Shown: piece after piece, positions 45,501 through 54,264 of the stretch
Layout of the letters: each line of letters begins with the position of its first letter
How positions within the stretch are numbered: the stretch's first letter is position 1
Assembly: GCF_021458635.1 (NCBI RefSeq)
Contig: NZ_JAIRDQ010000001.1
Span: 682,001 to 746,000, forward strand
Source: Bradyrhizobium monzae
GTDB lineage: Bacteria; Pseudomonadota; Alphaproteobacteria; Rhizobiales; Xanthobacteraceae
Length of the DNA: 64,000 nt
Direction of reading: 5' to 3'
Translations under genes and position numbers: made by a program
The notes under the pieces: model-generated
Database searches by the model: none
Told to the model about the DNA's origin: nothing
Seen by the model: the letters and a program-made list of their open reading frames with translations, nothing else

Positions 45501-46514
45501 ATGACTGTGCTAGTCACCGGCGGCGCCGGCTATATCGGAAGTCACACGGTCCTGGCGCTGGCGGAAGCCGGCGAGGACGTCGTCGTGATCGACGATCTCT
45601 CGACCGGTTTCTCCGCCTATTTGCCGGAAGGCGTGCCGCTGTTCATTGGCGATGCCGGCGACGAGAACCTGCTCGAAGGCGTGATCGCCCAGCACAACAT
45701 CGAGAGCATCATCCATTTCGCAGGGTCCGTGGTCGTGCCGGAGTCGATGCGCGATCCGCTCGGCTACTACCGCAACAATTTCATGACCGCGCGCAACCTG
45801 CTCAACGTCGCAGTCAAGCGCGGCATCAACCGCTTCATCTTCTCCTCGACCGCCGCCGTCTACGGCAATCCGGACCAGGTGCCGGTGCCCGAGCACGCGC
45901 CGACGCGGCCGCTGTCGCCCTACGGCTCGTCGAAGCTGATGACCGAGATCATGCTGCACGACGTCGCCGCCGCCTACGGCATGCAGTACGTGACGCTGCG
46001 TTATTTCAACGTCGCCGGTGCCGATCCGCAGGCGCGCATTGGCCTTGCCACCGTCGGCGCCACGCATCTGCTCAAGATCGCGGTTGAGGCCGCGACCGGC
46101 CAGCGCGCCAAGATCGACGTGTTCGGCACCGACTACCCGACCCAGGACGGCAGCTGCATCCGCGACTTCATCCACGTCACCGACCTCTCGCAGGCGCATC
46201 GCTCGGCGCTGGGCTACCTGCGCAATGGCGGCGCCTCGACGACGCTGAACTGCGGCTATGGCCGCGGCTATTCGGTGCTCGAGACCATCGACGCCGTGCG
46301 GCGGGTGTCGGGCCGCAGCTTCGCCGTGCAATACGCCCCGCGCCGGCCCGGCGACATCATGACCATGGTCGCCGACACCAGCCGCATTCGCGGCCTGCTC
46401 GACTGGAAGCCGCAATATGAGGACCTCGAGACCATCGCGGCGCACGCGCTGGCCTGGGAGGACAAGCTGTTCCGCGAGCGCCACGGCGAGCTCCACCACG
46501 CCGTCTCGGCCTAG
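45501..46514 (+). CDS. galE: UDP-glucose 4-epimerase
   Basis: The 337-residue extended SDR has VTGGAGYIGSHTVLAL, FSSTAAVYGNPDQVPV, the catalytic YGSSKLM, LRYFNVAGADPQARIG and the C-terminal GGYSVLETI-like and RRPGDIMTMVAD segments. It interconverts UDP-glucose and UDP-galactose for exopolysaccharide and LPS; rhizobial members are also called ExoB. It diverges from the LpcC-like gene and precedes the MsbA-like exporter by about 120 bases. Confidence 0.93.
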   Translation: MTVLVTGGAGYIGSHTVLALAEAGEDVVVIDDLSTGFSAYLPEGVPLFIGDAGDENLLEGVIAQHNIESIIHFAGSVVVPESMRDPLGYYRNNFMTARNLLNVAVKRGINRFIFSSTAAVYGNPDQVPVPEHAPTRPLSPYGSSKLMTEIMLHDVAAAYGMQYVTLRYFNVAGADPQARIGLATVGATHLLKIAVEAATGQRAKIDVFGTDYPTQDGSCIRDFIHVTDLSQAHRSALGYLRNGGASTTLNCGYGRGYSVLETIDAVRRVSGRSFAVQYAPRRPGDIMTMVADTSRIRGLLDWKPQYEDLETIAAHALAWEDKLFRERHGELHHAVSA

Positions 46515-46633
46515 ATTCCATCCCGGCGCAAGCCCTTAATTGGGCTTGAAAACCTCAGCTTTAGCGGGCACAGAGGCCTTTCGATCCCTGACGCGCGGGC
46601 AGGCTTTTCGCCTTGGCCGTCAATGGACTACGG

Positions 46634-48436
46634 ATGGCCCAGTTTCCAAAGAAAATCACCGACGATCCCTATGCGGCAATGGTCCTCATTCGCCGCCTGG
46701 TCATGGAACAGGGCGTCGTCTACTGGCGGCGCTACCTCGTTGCCTTTGCGCTGATGGCGGCGGCCGCCAGTGCGACCGCCGGCGCGACCTACGTGCTCGG
46801 CCAGGTCATCAACCAGGCCTATGTCGACAAGAACATCCCGGGCATCGCGATGTTCTCGGGCATCACCGTGATCCTGCTGTTCATCAAGGGCGTGGCGACT
46901 TACGGCCACATGGTGATCCTGACCAAGATCAGTAACGCCATCCTCGCCACCAACCAGCGCCAGCTGTTCGCCAAGCTGATGCGCGAGAGCGTCGGGTTCT
47001 TCTCGGAGCGGCATTCGTCCGAATTTCTGGCCCGGCTGACGGCCGGCGCCAAGTCGATCACCGACGTGCTCAACATGCTCGTCAACGCCGTCGGGCGCGA
47101 CCTCATGATGCTGCTCGCCATGATCGGCGTGATGGTGTGGCAGGATCCGCTGATGTCGCTGATCGGCCTCGTCGCGGTGCCGCCGGCGATGCTGGTGCTG
47201 CGCAAGCTGGTCAAGCGCATCAAGGGCCTCGCCTACAACCAGTTCACCGGCACCGCCGACATCCTGGAGACCATGCAGGAATCGCTGCAGGGCATCCGCA
47301 CGGTGAAGGCGTTCACGCTCGAAGACACCATGCAGAGCCGCATCGACGAGAACATCGCGATCGTCGAGCGCAACGCCAACAAGATGGCCCGCGTCGCCAA
47401 CCGTTCCAACCCGCTGATGGAGATGCTCGGCGGCTTCGCGGTTGCCGGCTGCTTGCTTTACGGCGGCTACAGCGTGGTCGCGCTCAACGCCACGCCCGGC
47501 GCGTTCTTCTCCTTCATGACCGCGTTCCTGATGGCGACCGAGCCGGCCAAGCGGCTGGCGCGGCTCAACATCGACCTCAACAGCCAGCTCGTCGGCGCGC
47601 GCATGCTGCTCGAAGTCGTCGACAGCCCGGCGAGCGAACATTCCGACGACGACAAGCCGGCGCTCAAGCTCTCCGATGCACGGATCGAGTTGCGCGACGT
47701 CAGCTTCTCCTATCGCGCCAACGAGACCGTGCTCAACCGGATGAGTTTTGTCGCCGAGCCCGGCAGGGTCACCGCGCTGGTCGGCCCGTCCGGCGGCGGC
47801 AAGTCGACTGTGCTGGCGCTGCTGTTGCGCTTCTACGAGGTGACGCAAGGCGACATCGTGATCGACGGCCAGTCGATCGGCGCGGTGTCGCGCAAATCGC
47901 TGCGGGCGCAGACCGCCTATGTCGGCCAGGACGTCTATCTGTTCCGCGACACCATCCGCAACAACATCGCCTTCGGCAGACCTGGCGCGAGCGAGAACGA
48001 GATCATCGAAGCGGCGAAAGCGGCCTGCGCGCATGATTTCATCATGGGCTTCCCGCTCGGCTACGACACGCCGGTCGGCGAGCACGGCACGCAATTGTCG
48101 GGTGGCCAGCGCCAGCGTATCGCGGTGGCGCGCGCGCTGATCAAGAACGCGCCGATCATCCTGCTGGACGAAGCCACCGCCGCGCTCGATTCCGAGTCGG
48201 AGCGGCAGGTGCAGGAGGCGATCGAGCATCTCTGCCAGAACCGCACCACCATCGTGATCGCGCACCGCCTGCACACCATCATGTACGCGGACGCGATCCT
48301 GGTGGTCGAGGGCGGCGAGATCGTCGAGCAGGGCCGGCACGACGAGCTGCTTCGCCGCTCGGGCCGCTACGCCTCGTTCTTCCGCCTGCAACATCGCGAC
48401 GCCGGCGCTCTGGCGCCGATCAGCGCAACCGCATAG
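46634..48436 (+). CDS. MsbA-like ABC exporter (fused permease/ATPase)
   Basis: This 600-residue half-transporter has six membrane helices (about residues 35-320) and an ATPase domain (about 350-585) with GPSGGGKST (Walker A), LSGGQRQRIAVARAL (signature) and IILLDEATAALDSES (Walker B). Its length and ABCB-type arrangement match MsbA, which flips lipid A-core to the periplasmic face. The position after LPS genes supports this, but other lipid or peptide export is possible. ATG 46634 is chosen as the start of the MAQFPKKITDDPY segment. Confidence 0.87.
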   Translation: MAQFPKKITDDPYAAMVLIRRLVMEQGVVYWRRYLVAFALMAAAASATAGATYVLGQVINQAYVDKNIPGIAMFSGITVILLFIKGVATYGHMVILTKISNAILATNQRQLFAKLMRESVGFFSERHSSEFLARLTAGAKSITDVLNMLVNAVGRDLMMLLAMIGVMVWQDPLMSLIGLVAVPPAMLVLRKLVKRIKGLAYNQFTGTADILETMQESLQGIRTVKAFTLEDTMQSRIDENIAIVERNANKMARVANRSNPLMEMLGGFAVAGCLLYGGYSVVALNATPGAFFSFMTAFLMATEPAKRLARLNIDLNSQLVGARMLLEVVDSPASEHSDDDKPALKLSDARIELRDVSFSYRANETVLNRMSFVAEPGRVTALVGPSGGGKSTVLALLLRFYEVTQGDIVIDGQSIGAVSRKSLRAQTAYVGQDVYLFRDTIRNNIAFGRPGASENEIIEAAKAACAHDFIMGFPLGYDTPVGEHGTQLSGGQRQRIAVARALIKNAPIILLDEATAALDSESERQVQEAIEHLCQNRTTIVIAHRLHTIMYADAILVVEGGEIVEQGRHDELLRRSGRYASFFRLQHRDAGALAPISATA

Positions 48437-48472
48437 AGTTCCTTCACCCACCAAGAGCAGCGAGATCGCTTC

Positions 48473-49174
48473 ATGAACGCCGCCTCCTATGTCATTCCGC
48501 TTCCGCCCCAGGCTTCGCTTCCCGTCGTCGGCGAGGCCGGCCGCTATCCGGTGCGCCGCATCTGGTGCGTCGGCCGCAACTATCTCGAGCACATCCGCGA
48601 GATGGGCAATGACGAGCGTGCGCCGCCGTTCTTCTTCGCCAAGCATGCCGACATGCTGGTGCCCGATGGCGCCACGATTCCCTATCCGCCGCTGACCAAG
48701 GATCTGCATCACGAGGTCGAGCTGATCGTCGCGCTCAAGAGCGGCGGTCTCAACATCCCCGCCGACAAGGCGCTCGACCACGTCTACGGCTACGCCGTCG
48801 GCATCGACCTCACCCGCCGCGACCTCCAGATCGCCTCGCGCAAGAAGGAGCGTCCGTGGGAGATCGGCAAGTCGTTCGACGGCTCGGCGCCCGCCTCCGC
48901 GGTGCAGCCGGCCTCGAAGATCGGCCATCCATCCAAGGGCAAGATCTGGCTCACGGTCAACGGCAAGGAAGCCCAGACCGGCGACCTGGAGCAGATGATC
49001 TGGAACGTGCCGGAGACGATCTGGCAGCTGTCCCAGCAGGTGAAGCTCGCCGCCGGCGACATCATCATGACGGGCACGCCGGCCGGCGTGTCGCAACTCC
49101 AGCCCGGCGACAAGCTCGAATGCGGCGTCGACGGCATCGGCACGCTGAAGGTAAGCATCGGTCAGCCGGAATAG
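48473..49174 (+). CDS. Fumarylacetoacetate hydrolase-family protein (fumarylpyruvate hydrolase-like)
   Basis: The 233-residue FAH-fold hydrolase has CVGRNYLEHIREMG, FFFAKHADMLV, the metal-binding acidic motif LHHEVELIVAL, IDLTRRDLQIASRKKERPWEIGKSFD and IIMTGTPAGVSQLQPGD. This pattern fits fumarylpyruvate hydrolases (NagK type) or general acylpyruvases that split 3-acylpyruvates. It follows the MsbA-like gene by 36 bases, though no gentisate pathway genes are near. It may detoxify oxaloacetate-like by-products. The true substrate is undetermined. Confidence 0.87.
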   Translation: MNAASYVIPLPPQASLPVVGEAGRYPVRRIWCVGRNYLEHIREMGNDERAPPFFFAKHADMLVPDGATIPYPPLTKDLHHEVELIVALKSGGLNIPADKALDHVYGYAVGIDLTRRDLQIASRKKERPWEIGKSFDGSAPASAVQPASKIGHPSKGKIWLTVNGKEAQTGDLEQMIWNVPETIWQLSQQVKLAAGDIIMTGTPAGVSQLQPGDKLECGVDGIGTLKVSIGQPE

Positions 49175-49182
49175 GCGCAAAG

Positions 49183-49223
49183 CGTAAGGTGCGGATTAGC
49201 GTGGCGTAGTAATCCGCCCTACG
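49183..49223. repeat. Intergenic palindromic repeat, AGGGCGGAT family
   Basis: GCGGATTA (49191-49198) pairs with TAATCCGC (49210-49217) inside an imperfect palindrome whose outer parts read CGTAAGG and CCCTACG. Related sequences occur at 50665-50693 and 51243-51254. It lies between two convergent genes and could also act as a terminator. Confidence 0.6.
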
Positions 49224-49231
49224 CGGCGGCC

Positions 49232-50572
49232 TCACGCCCGCGAACCGTGCGCATCCGCGGCATTGATGTCTTTGCCGGTGTAGTCGGTCATCAGCGCGGT
49301 CGCGACCAGCGTGATGACCGAGCACACCGCGATGTAGGCCGCGATGGCCGTCGCCGAGTGGAACGTGCCGAACAACCAGGCTGCAATCAACGGCGCGGGG
49401 CCACCCGCGATCACGGATGCAAACTGATAGCCGAGCGAGGCGCCGCTGTAGCGCAGGCGTCCGGTAAAGCTCTCGGCAATCAGGGCAGCTTGCGGACCGT
49501 ACATCATGTCGTGCGGGATCAGCGACAGGACGATCGCGAGGAAGATGACTGTCTCCAATCCGGTATTGAGCATCGCGTAATAGACGAAGCCGAAGATGCC
49601 GGTGACGAGCGCGCCGGCCATGTACATATTCTTGCGGCCGATCAAATCGGACAGATGACCGCAAACCGGAATCGTCACGAATGACAGCACCGAGGCCGAC
49701 AACACCGCGGTCAGCAGGAAGTCACGCGAGAGGTGCAGCGTGCCGATGCCGTAGGAGAAGACGAACGCGGTGAAGATGTAGAACGGTGCCTGCTCGGCCA
49801 TGCGCGCGAAGGCTGAGAGCAGGATTTCCTTCGGATGTTGCCTGATCACCGTCAGCATCGGTGTGCGGTCGATCCGGCGCTCCGCCAGCAATTTGGAGAA
49901 CACCGGCGTTTCGAGAATGCCGAGCCGGATGTAGAGACCGACGCCGACCAGGATGAGACTGAGCGCGAACGGTATGCGCCAGCCCCAGGCCAGGAAACGG
50001 TCGCCCGCCATCTGGCTGAAGGCCAGCACGGCGAGGTTGGCAAGGAACAAGCCGCAGGGCACACCGAATTGTGGCCAGGACGCGATCAATCCGCGCGAGC
50101 GGTCATTGCGCGCCCATTCCATCGACATCAGCACCGAGCCGCCCCATTCGCCGCCGACGCCAACGCCCTGAATGAAGCGGAGCACGGTCAGGATCACCGC
50201 GCCCCAGATGCCGATGCTCGAATAGGTCGGCACCACGGCCACCGCGGCGGTCGCCAGGCCCATCAGCAGCAACGTTGCAATCAGCGTCGATTTGCGGCCG
50301 ATCCGATCGCCATAGTGCCCGAAGATCGCAGCACCGATCGGACGCGCGATGAAGCCGACCGCATAGATGGCAAATGCTTCCAGCGTGCCAACCCAGGGGT
50401 CGGAATGCGGGAAGAACAGTTTTGCGAAGACCAGCCCCGTCACGGTGCTGTAGAGGAAGAAATCATACCATTCGATCGCAGTCCCCACGGTGGAGGCGAT
50501 GATGGCACGGCGGAGCTGGAGTTGATGTTCGGATGGAGTCAGTTGGGCGGCGTCGAGGCCGAGCGTTGTCAT
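49232..50572 (-). CDS. MHS-family MFS transporter (metabolite:H+ symporter)
   Basis: This 446-residue protein has 12 predicted membrane helices and the MHS signatures GTAIEWYDFFLYSTVTGLVF, IGAAIFGHYGDRIGRK and FIQGVGVGGEWGGSVLM. This group includes shikimate, alpha-ketoglutarate, citrate and proline/betaine symporters. AAGGAG is placed 8 bases before ATG 50572. It is read alone, between two repeat copies. The substrate cannot be deduced; nearby FAH-family and NTF2-like genes hint at organic-acid or aromatic metabolism, but this is weak. Confidence 0.87.
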   Translation of the reverse strand: MTTLGLDAAQLTPSEHQLQLRRAIIASTVGTAIEWYDFFLYSTVTGLVFAKLFFPHSDPWVGTLEAFAIYAVGFIARPIGAAIFGHYGDRIGRKSTLIATLLLMGLATAAVAVVPTYSSIGIWGAVILTVLRFIQGVGVGGEWGGSVLMSMEWARNDRSRGLIASWPQFGVPCGLFLANLAVLAFSQMAGDRFLAWGWRIPFALSLILVGVGLYIRLGILETPVFSKLLAERRIDRTPMLTVIRQHPKEILLSAFARMAEQAPFYIFTAFVFSYGIGTLHLSRDFLLTAVLSASVLSFVTIPVCGHLSDLIGRKNMYMAGALVTGIFGFVYYAMLNTGLETVIFLAIVLSLIPHDMMYGPQAALIAESFTGRLRYSGASLGYQFASVIAGGPAPLIAAWLFGTFHSATAIAAYIAVCSVITLVATALMTDYTGKDINAADAHGSRA

Positions 50573-50664
50573 GGGAGCGTCTCCTTCTGACGCGCCCCCC
50601 CGATGGTCGTTTGAGCACCAACTTTCTTGCGCGCCCAAGGGTTCCTGCAACCGTATAGAACTAT

Positions 50665-50693
50665 CGTAGGGCGGATGAGCGATTTGTCCGCCC
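50665..50693. repeat. Palindromic repeat, AGGGCGGAT family
   Basis: CGTAGGGCGGAT (50665-50676) includes GGGCGGA (50669-50675), which pairs with TCCGCCC (50687-50693). The same 12-mer is found inverted at 51243-51254 on the other side of the NTF2-like gene. Confidence 0.6.
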
Positions 50694-50698
50694 CAAGC

Positions 50699-51169
50699 CT
50701 ACCAGGCCTTCACCGATCGGCTGGCGTGAGACGCCTGGGGGATGCCGCGGTTGAGCGACATGTGGGAGTGAACGCACAGCCAACTGCCGGCAGTCTTCGC
50801 GAACACCATCGTTGCCCGGCCCGGTCGCGGAAACGAACTGCCATCACTATGGTACCCGGTGCTCGTCCACGGCGCGATCACGGTCGCCATCGTGCCATCG
50901 GGAGACGCCAGAACCGAGGTCTGGTCGAGCACGAAGCGGAAGTCGGTCGTCTTGGGCCAGACGTTGTCCCATTGTGTCGTGACCCACTGATCGAGACCCG
51001 GGATGACATCGTTATGCGTGCCGAAGGCCAGTACATCAGGGTGGAAGAGTGGCCGCGCCGAGGCGTAGTCGACCTCGCGGACATAGCTCGCAAAGGTATC
51101 CAGCCAAGCGCGGAAGAATTGCACGGTCTCGGTGTTCGCAAGTGGCAACGGGGCCATTTCCTGCTCCAT
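50699..51169 (-). CDS. NTF2-like (SnoaL/DUF4440-type) domain protein
   Basis: The 156-residue single-domain protein has the cone-shaped NTF2 fold pattern: an N-terminal helix (VQFFRAWLDTFASYVREVDY), LFHPDVLAFGTHNDVIPGL, then beta strands with WTSTGYHSDGSSFPRPGRATMVFAK and SWLCVHSHMSLNRG. These domains act as small-molecule isomerases or hydrolases, or as stress proteins; the HSHMS ending is typical of SgcJ/calcium-calmodulin-type members. The gene is bracketed by inverted copies of a short repeat. No catalytic function can be assigned. Confidence 0.78.
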   Translation of the reverse strand: MEQEMAPLPLANTETVQFFRAWLDTFASYVREVDYASARPLFHPDVLAFGTHNDVIPGLDQWVTTQWDNVWPKTTDFRFVLDQTSVLASPDGTMATVIAPWTSTGYHSDGSSFPRPGRATMVFAKTAGSWLCVHSHMSLNRGIPQASHASRSVKAW

Positions 51170-51242
51170 GTTCGGCCGCTAAATCGCGGTAACCTTGTTG
51201 CCGCGGATGTCGAACACGATTGCGGAGCTCGAGAGGCTGCTG

Positions 51243-51254
51243 ATCCGCCCTACG
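51243..51254. repeat. Inverted copy of the CGTAGGGCGGAT unit
   Basis: ATCCGCCCTACG here is the exact reverse complement of 50665-50676. It lies just after the LpxO-like gene end and before the NTF2-like gene start. Confidence 0.55.
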
Positions 51255-51264
51255 CGCCTCGGCC

Positions 51265-52194
51265 TTATCGCAGCGCCGAAAATACGATCAGGCCAACAAC
51301 CACCGCCGTCATCGAATACTTCAGCGTGTAATACACGTTGCGATTCCACTCCTTGACCTTGCGGCTGCCGAGATGGATCTCGTAGAGCTTGCCGAACACC
51401 TTGTTGAGCACACCCACGCTCTCGCCGTCGACGTTCTGGGTTGCCGACGCCTTGACGATGTGATGGCTGACCCAGCGATTGATCGCGGTCATGAAGCCGT
51501 ACCTCATCGGACGCTCGACATCGCAGAACAGGATGATGCGATTGACGTCGGTCGCGTTCTCCGCGCTGTGGATGAAAGTTTCGTCGAACATGAAGGCATC
51601 GCCGTCACGCCAGACGCATTCGACGCCGTCGACCAGAATTCGGCACTTGTTCGAGTTCGGCGTGACCAGGCCGAGATGATAGCGCAGCGAGCCCGCGAAG
51701 GGATCGCGGTGCGCGCCGAGCTTGCCGCCCGGCGGCAGCATCGCGAACATCGCGCCGTGCACGCTCGGGATCGACTTGAGCAGCTCCACCGTCTTCGGGC
51801 ACAGCGTGTTCGCAGACGGCAGGAAGTCATCATACCATTTCAGGTAAAAGCGTTTCCAGCCGCTCTTGAAGAACGAGTAGAAGCCCCAATCATTGTTCTT
51901 CGCTGCCGCGCGGATAAAACCTTCGTCGAACAGGCGGACGGCCTCGTCGCGAATGGTCTCCCAGTTCTCGCTGAGCGGCTTCAGCTCCGGAAATTGCTCG
52001 ACGGAGATGACAGGCTTGTTCGGCACGGCCGAGCCGGCATACATCAGCACATTGTAGGGGGCGAGGTAGGTTGAGTGATCACCGAGCTGGCGCGCGAAGC
52101 GCAGCCGTTGCTTGCCGCGGAAGTGAACGTAAATCGTCGAGGCCGCAAGCACATACAAAATGACAAGTTGCGGTGCAAAAAGCTGCTTCAGCAT
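51265..52194 (-). CDS. Aspartyl/asparaginyl beta-hydroxylase-family protein (LpxO-like)
   Basis: This 309-residue Fe(II)/2-oxoglutarate dioxygenase has the iron-binding HxD in AHRDPF (His162, Asp164), the distal His209 in FIHSAEN and the 2-oxoglutarate-binding Arg219 in NRIILF. Membrane helices lie at both ends (about 8-23 and 287-305), as in LpxO, which hydroxylates a lipid A acyl chain. ATG 52194 gives the standard N-terminus. It is monocistronic, about 4 kb from the LPS genes. Lipid A hydroxylation is likely but not proven. Confidence 0.85.
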   Translation of the reverse strand: MLKQLFAPQLVILYVLAASTIYVHFRGKQRLRFARQLGDHSTYLAPYNVLMYAGSAVPNKPVISVEQFPELKPLSENWETIRDEAVRLFDEGFIRAAAKNNDWGFYSFFKSGWKRFYLKWYDDFLPSANTLCPKTVELLKSIPSVHGAMFAMLPPGGKLGAHRDPFAGSLRYHLGLVTPNSNKCRILVDGVECVWRDGDAFMFDETFIHSAENATDVNRIILFCDVERPMRYGFMTAINRWVSHHIVKASATQNVDGESVGVLNKVFGKLYEIHLGSRKVKEWNRNVYYTLKYSMTAVVVGLIVFSALR

Positions 52195-52338
52195 TTCCCC
52201 AAGTCCCGAGTGACCCAGCCGGGGACGTGATCTAACGCGACCCAGCCCGAGCGGCAAGATATTCACCGCTGGGTTGCAGTCACGCTGGGGAAAGCGCGGG
52301 ACTACAGATTGGGCCGAAACGGGCCGAAACCAGCCGAC

Positions 52339-52494
52339 TCACGCCCGCGACAGCGCCTGAAGGCCCTTGAAGGTCAGGCGCTTGGGGTCGGTGACGCCGG
52401 CGAGATAGAGCCGGCGAATAAAGGCGATGACGGCGTCGCGGTCGCAATCGGTCAGCGCGACGACGGCGTCGACCGCGATCTTCTGGGCTTCCAT
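52339..52494 (-). CDS. Small protein of unknown function (51 residues)
   Basis: A short frame starts MEAQKIAVDAVVALTD, preceded by a GAGGTGAG ribosome site, and encodes a compact helical protein with DCDRDAVIAFIRRLYLAGV and a basic end (DPKRLTFKGLQALSRA). The longer in-frame start at 52533 is less well supported. Its composition is that of a real soluble small protein. No family is recognised. Confidence 0.5.
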   Translation of the reverse strand: MEAQKIAVDAVVALTDCDRDAVIAFIRRLYLAGVTDPKRLTFKGLQALSRA

Positions 52495-52643
52495 TGGGCT
52501 CACCTCGGCCTTGCGAGTAACCCCGGCCGACACAGGCTAGGACTCAACCGTTAATCCGGCGTTAACCGTTCGGAACCATCGCCGATTCAACCCAGCGGCC
52601 GTATACGCAAAACAACGCATTGGCCGTAGAACCGGCGGCGTGA

Positions 52644-54104
52644 TCAGGAATATCGCATCACGCCGTCGTCGATCCGGCCGAAGCGCAGGGTCACGATGTC
52701 GAGGGCGTAGTTCTGGTACAGCCGCCACGGCTGCTTCGAGCCTTGCTTCGGCATCTTGGCGACCGAGCGCTGCACGTAGCCCGAGGTGAAATCGAGCGAC
52801 GGCTGCGCGGTGATCTCGGGGTCGTCATTGTGCGGCATCGCCTGCCGGAAATTATGCCGGTCCATGTAGTTGATCAGACGGCAGACATATTCGCAGGTGA
52901 GATCGCATTTCAGCGTCCAGGACGCGTTGGTGTAGCCGAAGGCCGACGCCATGTTGGGCACGTCGGCATACATCATGCCCTTGTAGGTCAGCGTGCTGGC
53001 GAAATCGACGGCGCGACCGTCGACGCTGATCTCGAGGCCGCCGACGACCTGGAGCACCAGACCCGTCGCCGTCACGATGATGTCGGCGGCAAGCTCGCTG
53101 CCATCCTTCAGACGGATGCCATCGCGCGTAAAGGTGTCGATCTCGTTGGTGACCACTGCGGCGCGCTTTTCGCGGATCGCCTTGAAGAGGTCGCCGTCGG
53201 GCACGAGGCAGAGCCGCTGGTCCCAGGGATTGTAGCGCGGCGTGAAATGGGTGGCGATGTCGTAGTCCGGCCCGAGCGCCATACGCACGCCGCCGAGGAT
53301 CAGGTTCTTCACCTTGTCCGGCCGCCGCCGGCTGAGCTGGAAGAAGAACATCCCCCACATCACGTTGCGCCAGCGGATGACATGATAGGCAAGGCGCGTC
53401 GGCAGATTGCGGCGCAACTTGTTAGCGACTGGGTCGTGCGCCGGGCGTGACACCACGTAGGTCGGCGAGCGCTGCAGCATGGTGACCTGGGCTGCGGTCT
53501 TGGCGAGCTCCGGCACCAGCGTCACCGCGGTCGCGCCCGAGCCGATCACGACGACACGTTTGCCTGAATAGTCGATGTCCTCGGTCCATTTCTGCGGATG
53601 CACGATGCGGCCGGCAAAATCCGCAACGCCGTTGAACTCTGGCGTATAGCCCGCCTCGTATTTGTAATAGCCCGCGCACATGAACAGGAAATTGCAGGTG
53701 ATGCGCACGACCTCGGTCGCGCCCTCGCCCGCGATGCGCTCGACCTCGACGGTCCAGCGCGCCTCCGGCGTCGACCACGCCGCACGCTTGACGCGATGGC
53801 GGAAGCGAATGTGCTTCTCGATGTCATTCTCGGCCGCGGTCTCGCGCACATAGTTCAGGATCTGCGGCCCGTCCGCGATCGCCTTCGGATCGGTCCACGG
53901 CTTGAAGGAATAGCCGAGCGTGAACATATCGCTGTCGGAACGGATGCCGGGATAGCGAAACAGGTCCCAGGTGCCGCCGATGCAGTCGCGCCCCTCCAGG
54001 ATGACGTAACTCTTGCCCGGACACTTGTTCTGCAAGTGATAGCCCGCGCCGATGCCTGATAGCCCGGCACCGACGATCAGCACGTCGAAATGTTCTTGTT
54101 GCAT
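52644..54104 (-). CDS. FAD-dependent Baeyer-Villiger-type monooxygenase
   Basis: The 486-residue flavoprotein has two Rossmann motifs, VGAGLSGIGAG (FAD) and VVVIGSGATAV (NADPH). Between them is the Baeyer-Villiger fingerprint FxGxxxHxxxW in DFAGRIVHPQKW. Family enzymes insert oxygen next to a ketone, or oxidise N or S atoms. GGAGG lies 5 bases before ATG 54104, which settles the start against an upstream GTG. A terminator lies between it and ahcY. The substrate is not predictable. Confidence 0.9.
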   Translation of the reverse strand: MQQEHFDVLIVGAGLSGIGAGYHLQNKCPGKSYVILEGRDCIGGTWDLFRYPGIRSDSDMFTLGYSFKPWTDPKAIADGPQILNYVRETAAENDIEKHIRFRHRVKRAAWSTPEARWTVEVERIAGEGATEVVRITCNFLFMCAGYYKYEAGYTPEFNGVADFAGRIVHPQKWTEDIDYSGKRVVVIGSGATAVTLVPELAKTAAQVTMLQRSPTYVVSRPAHDPVANKLRRNLPTRLAYHVIRWRNVMWGMFFFQLSRRRPDKVKNLILGGVRMALGPDYDIATHFTPRYNPWDQRLCLVPDGDLFKAIREKRAAVVTNEIDTFTRDGIRLKDGSELAADIIVTATGLVLQVVGGLEISVDGRAVDFASTLTYKGMMYADVPNMASAFGYTNASWTLKCDLTCEYVCRLINYMDRHNFRQAMPHNDDPEITAQPSLDFTSGYVQRSVAKMPKQGSKQPWRLYQNYALDIVTLRFGRIDDGVMRYS

Positions 54105-54210
54105 GGTTTCCTCCGCCACCGAGGATTGTCGGCCCGTCGCTGCTGGCCGTCAATTGGCAAACAGCCGTGGAGCAACTGCAAAGCGAGTTGAATTCCATGC
54201 GTCGAAACTA

Positions 54211-54238
54211 CAAAGCCCCGGATCGCTCCGGGGCTTTG
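54211..54238 (-). terminator. Intrinsic terminator after ahcY
   Basis: A perfect 12-bp stem, CAAAGCCCCGGA (54211-54222) and TCCGGGGCTTTG (54227-54238), has a TCGC loop. It lies 27 bases after the leftward ahcY stop, before the monooxygenase. Confidence 0.85.
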
Positions 54239-54264
54239 CGTCGATGATCTCTGTGATCAGCGTC

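Noticed and set aside
46628..49180. 850-residue open frame on the - strand opposite the MsbA-like and FAH genes
   Set aside because: It spans two well-supported genes in antisense. The His/Asp/Arg-rich composition is typical of high-GC third-position shadows.
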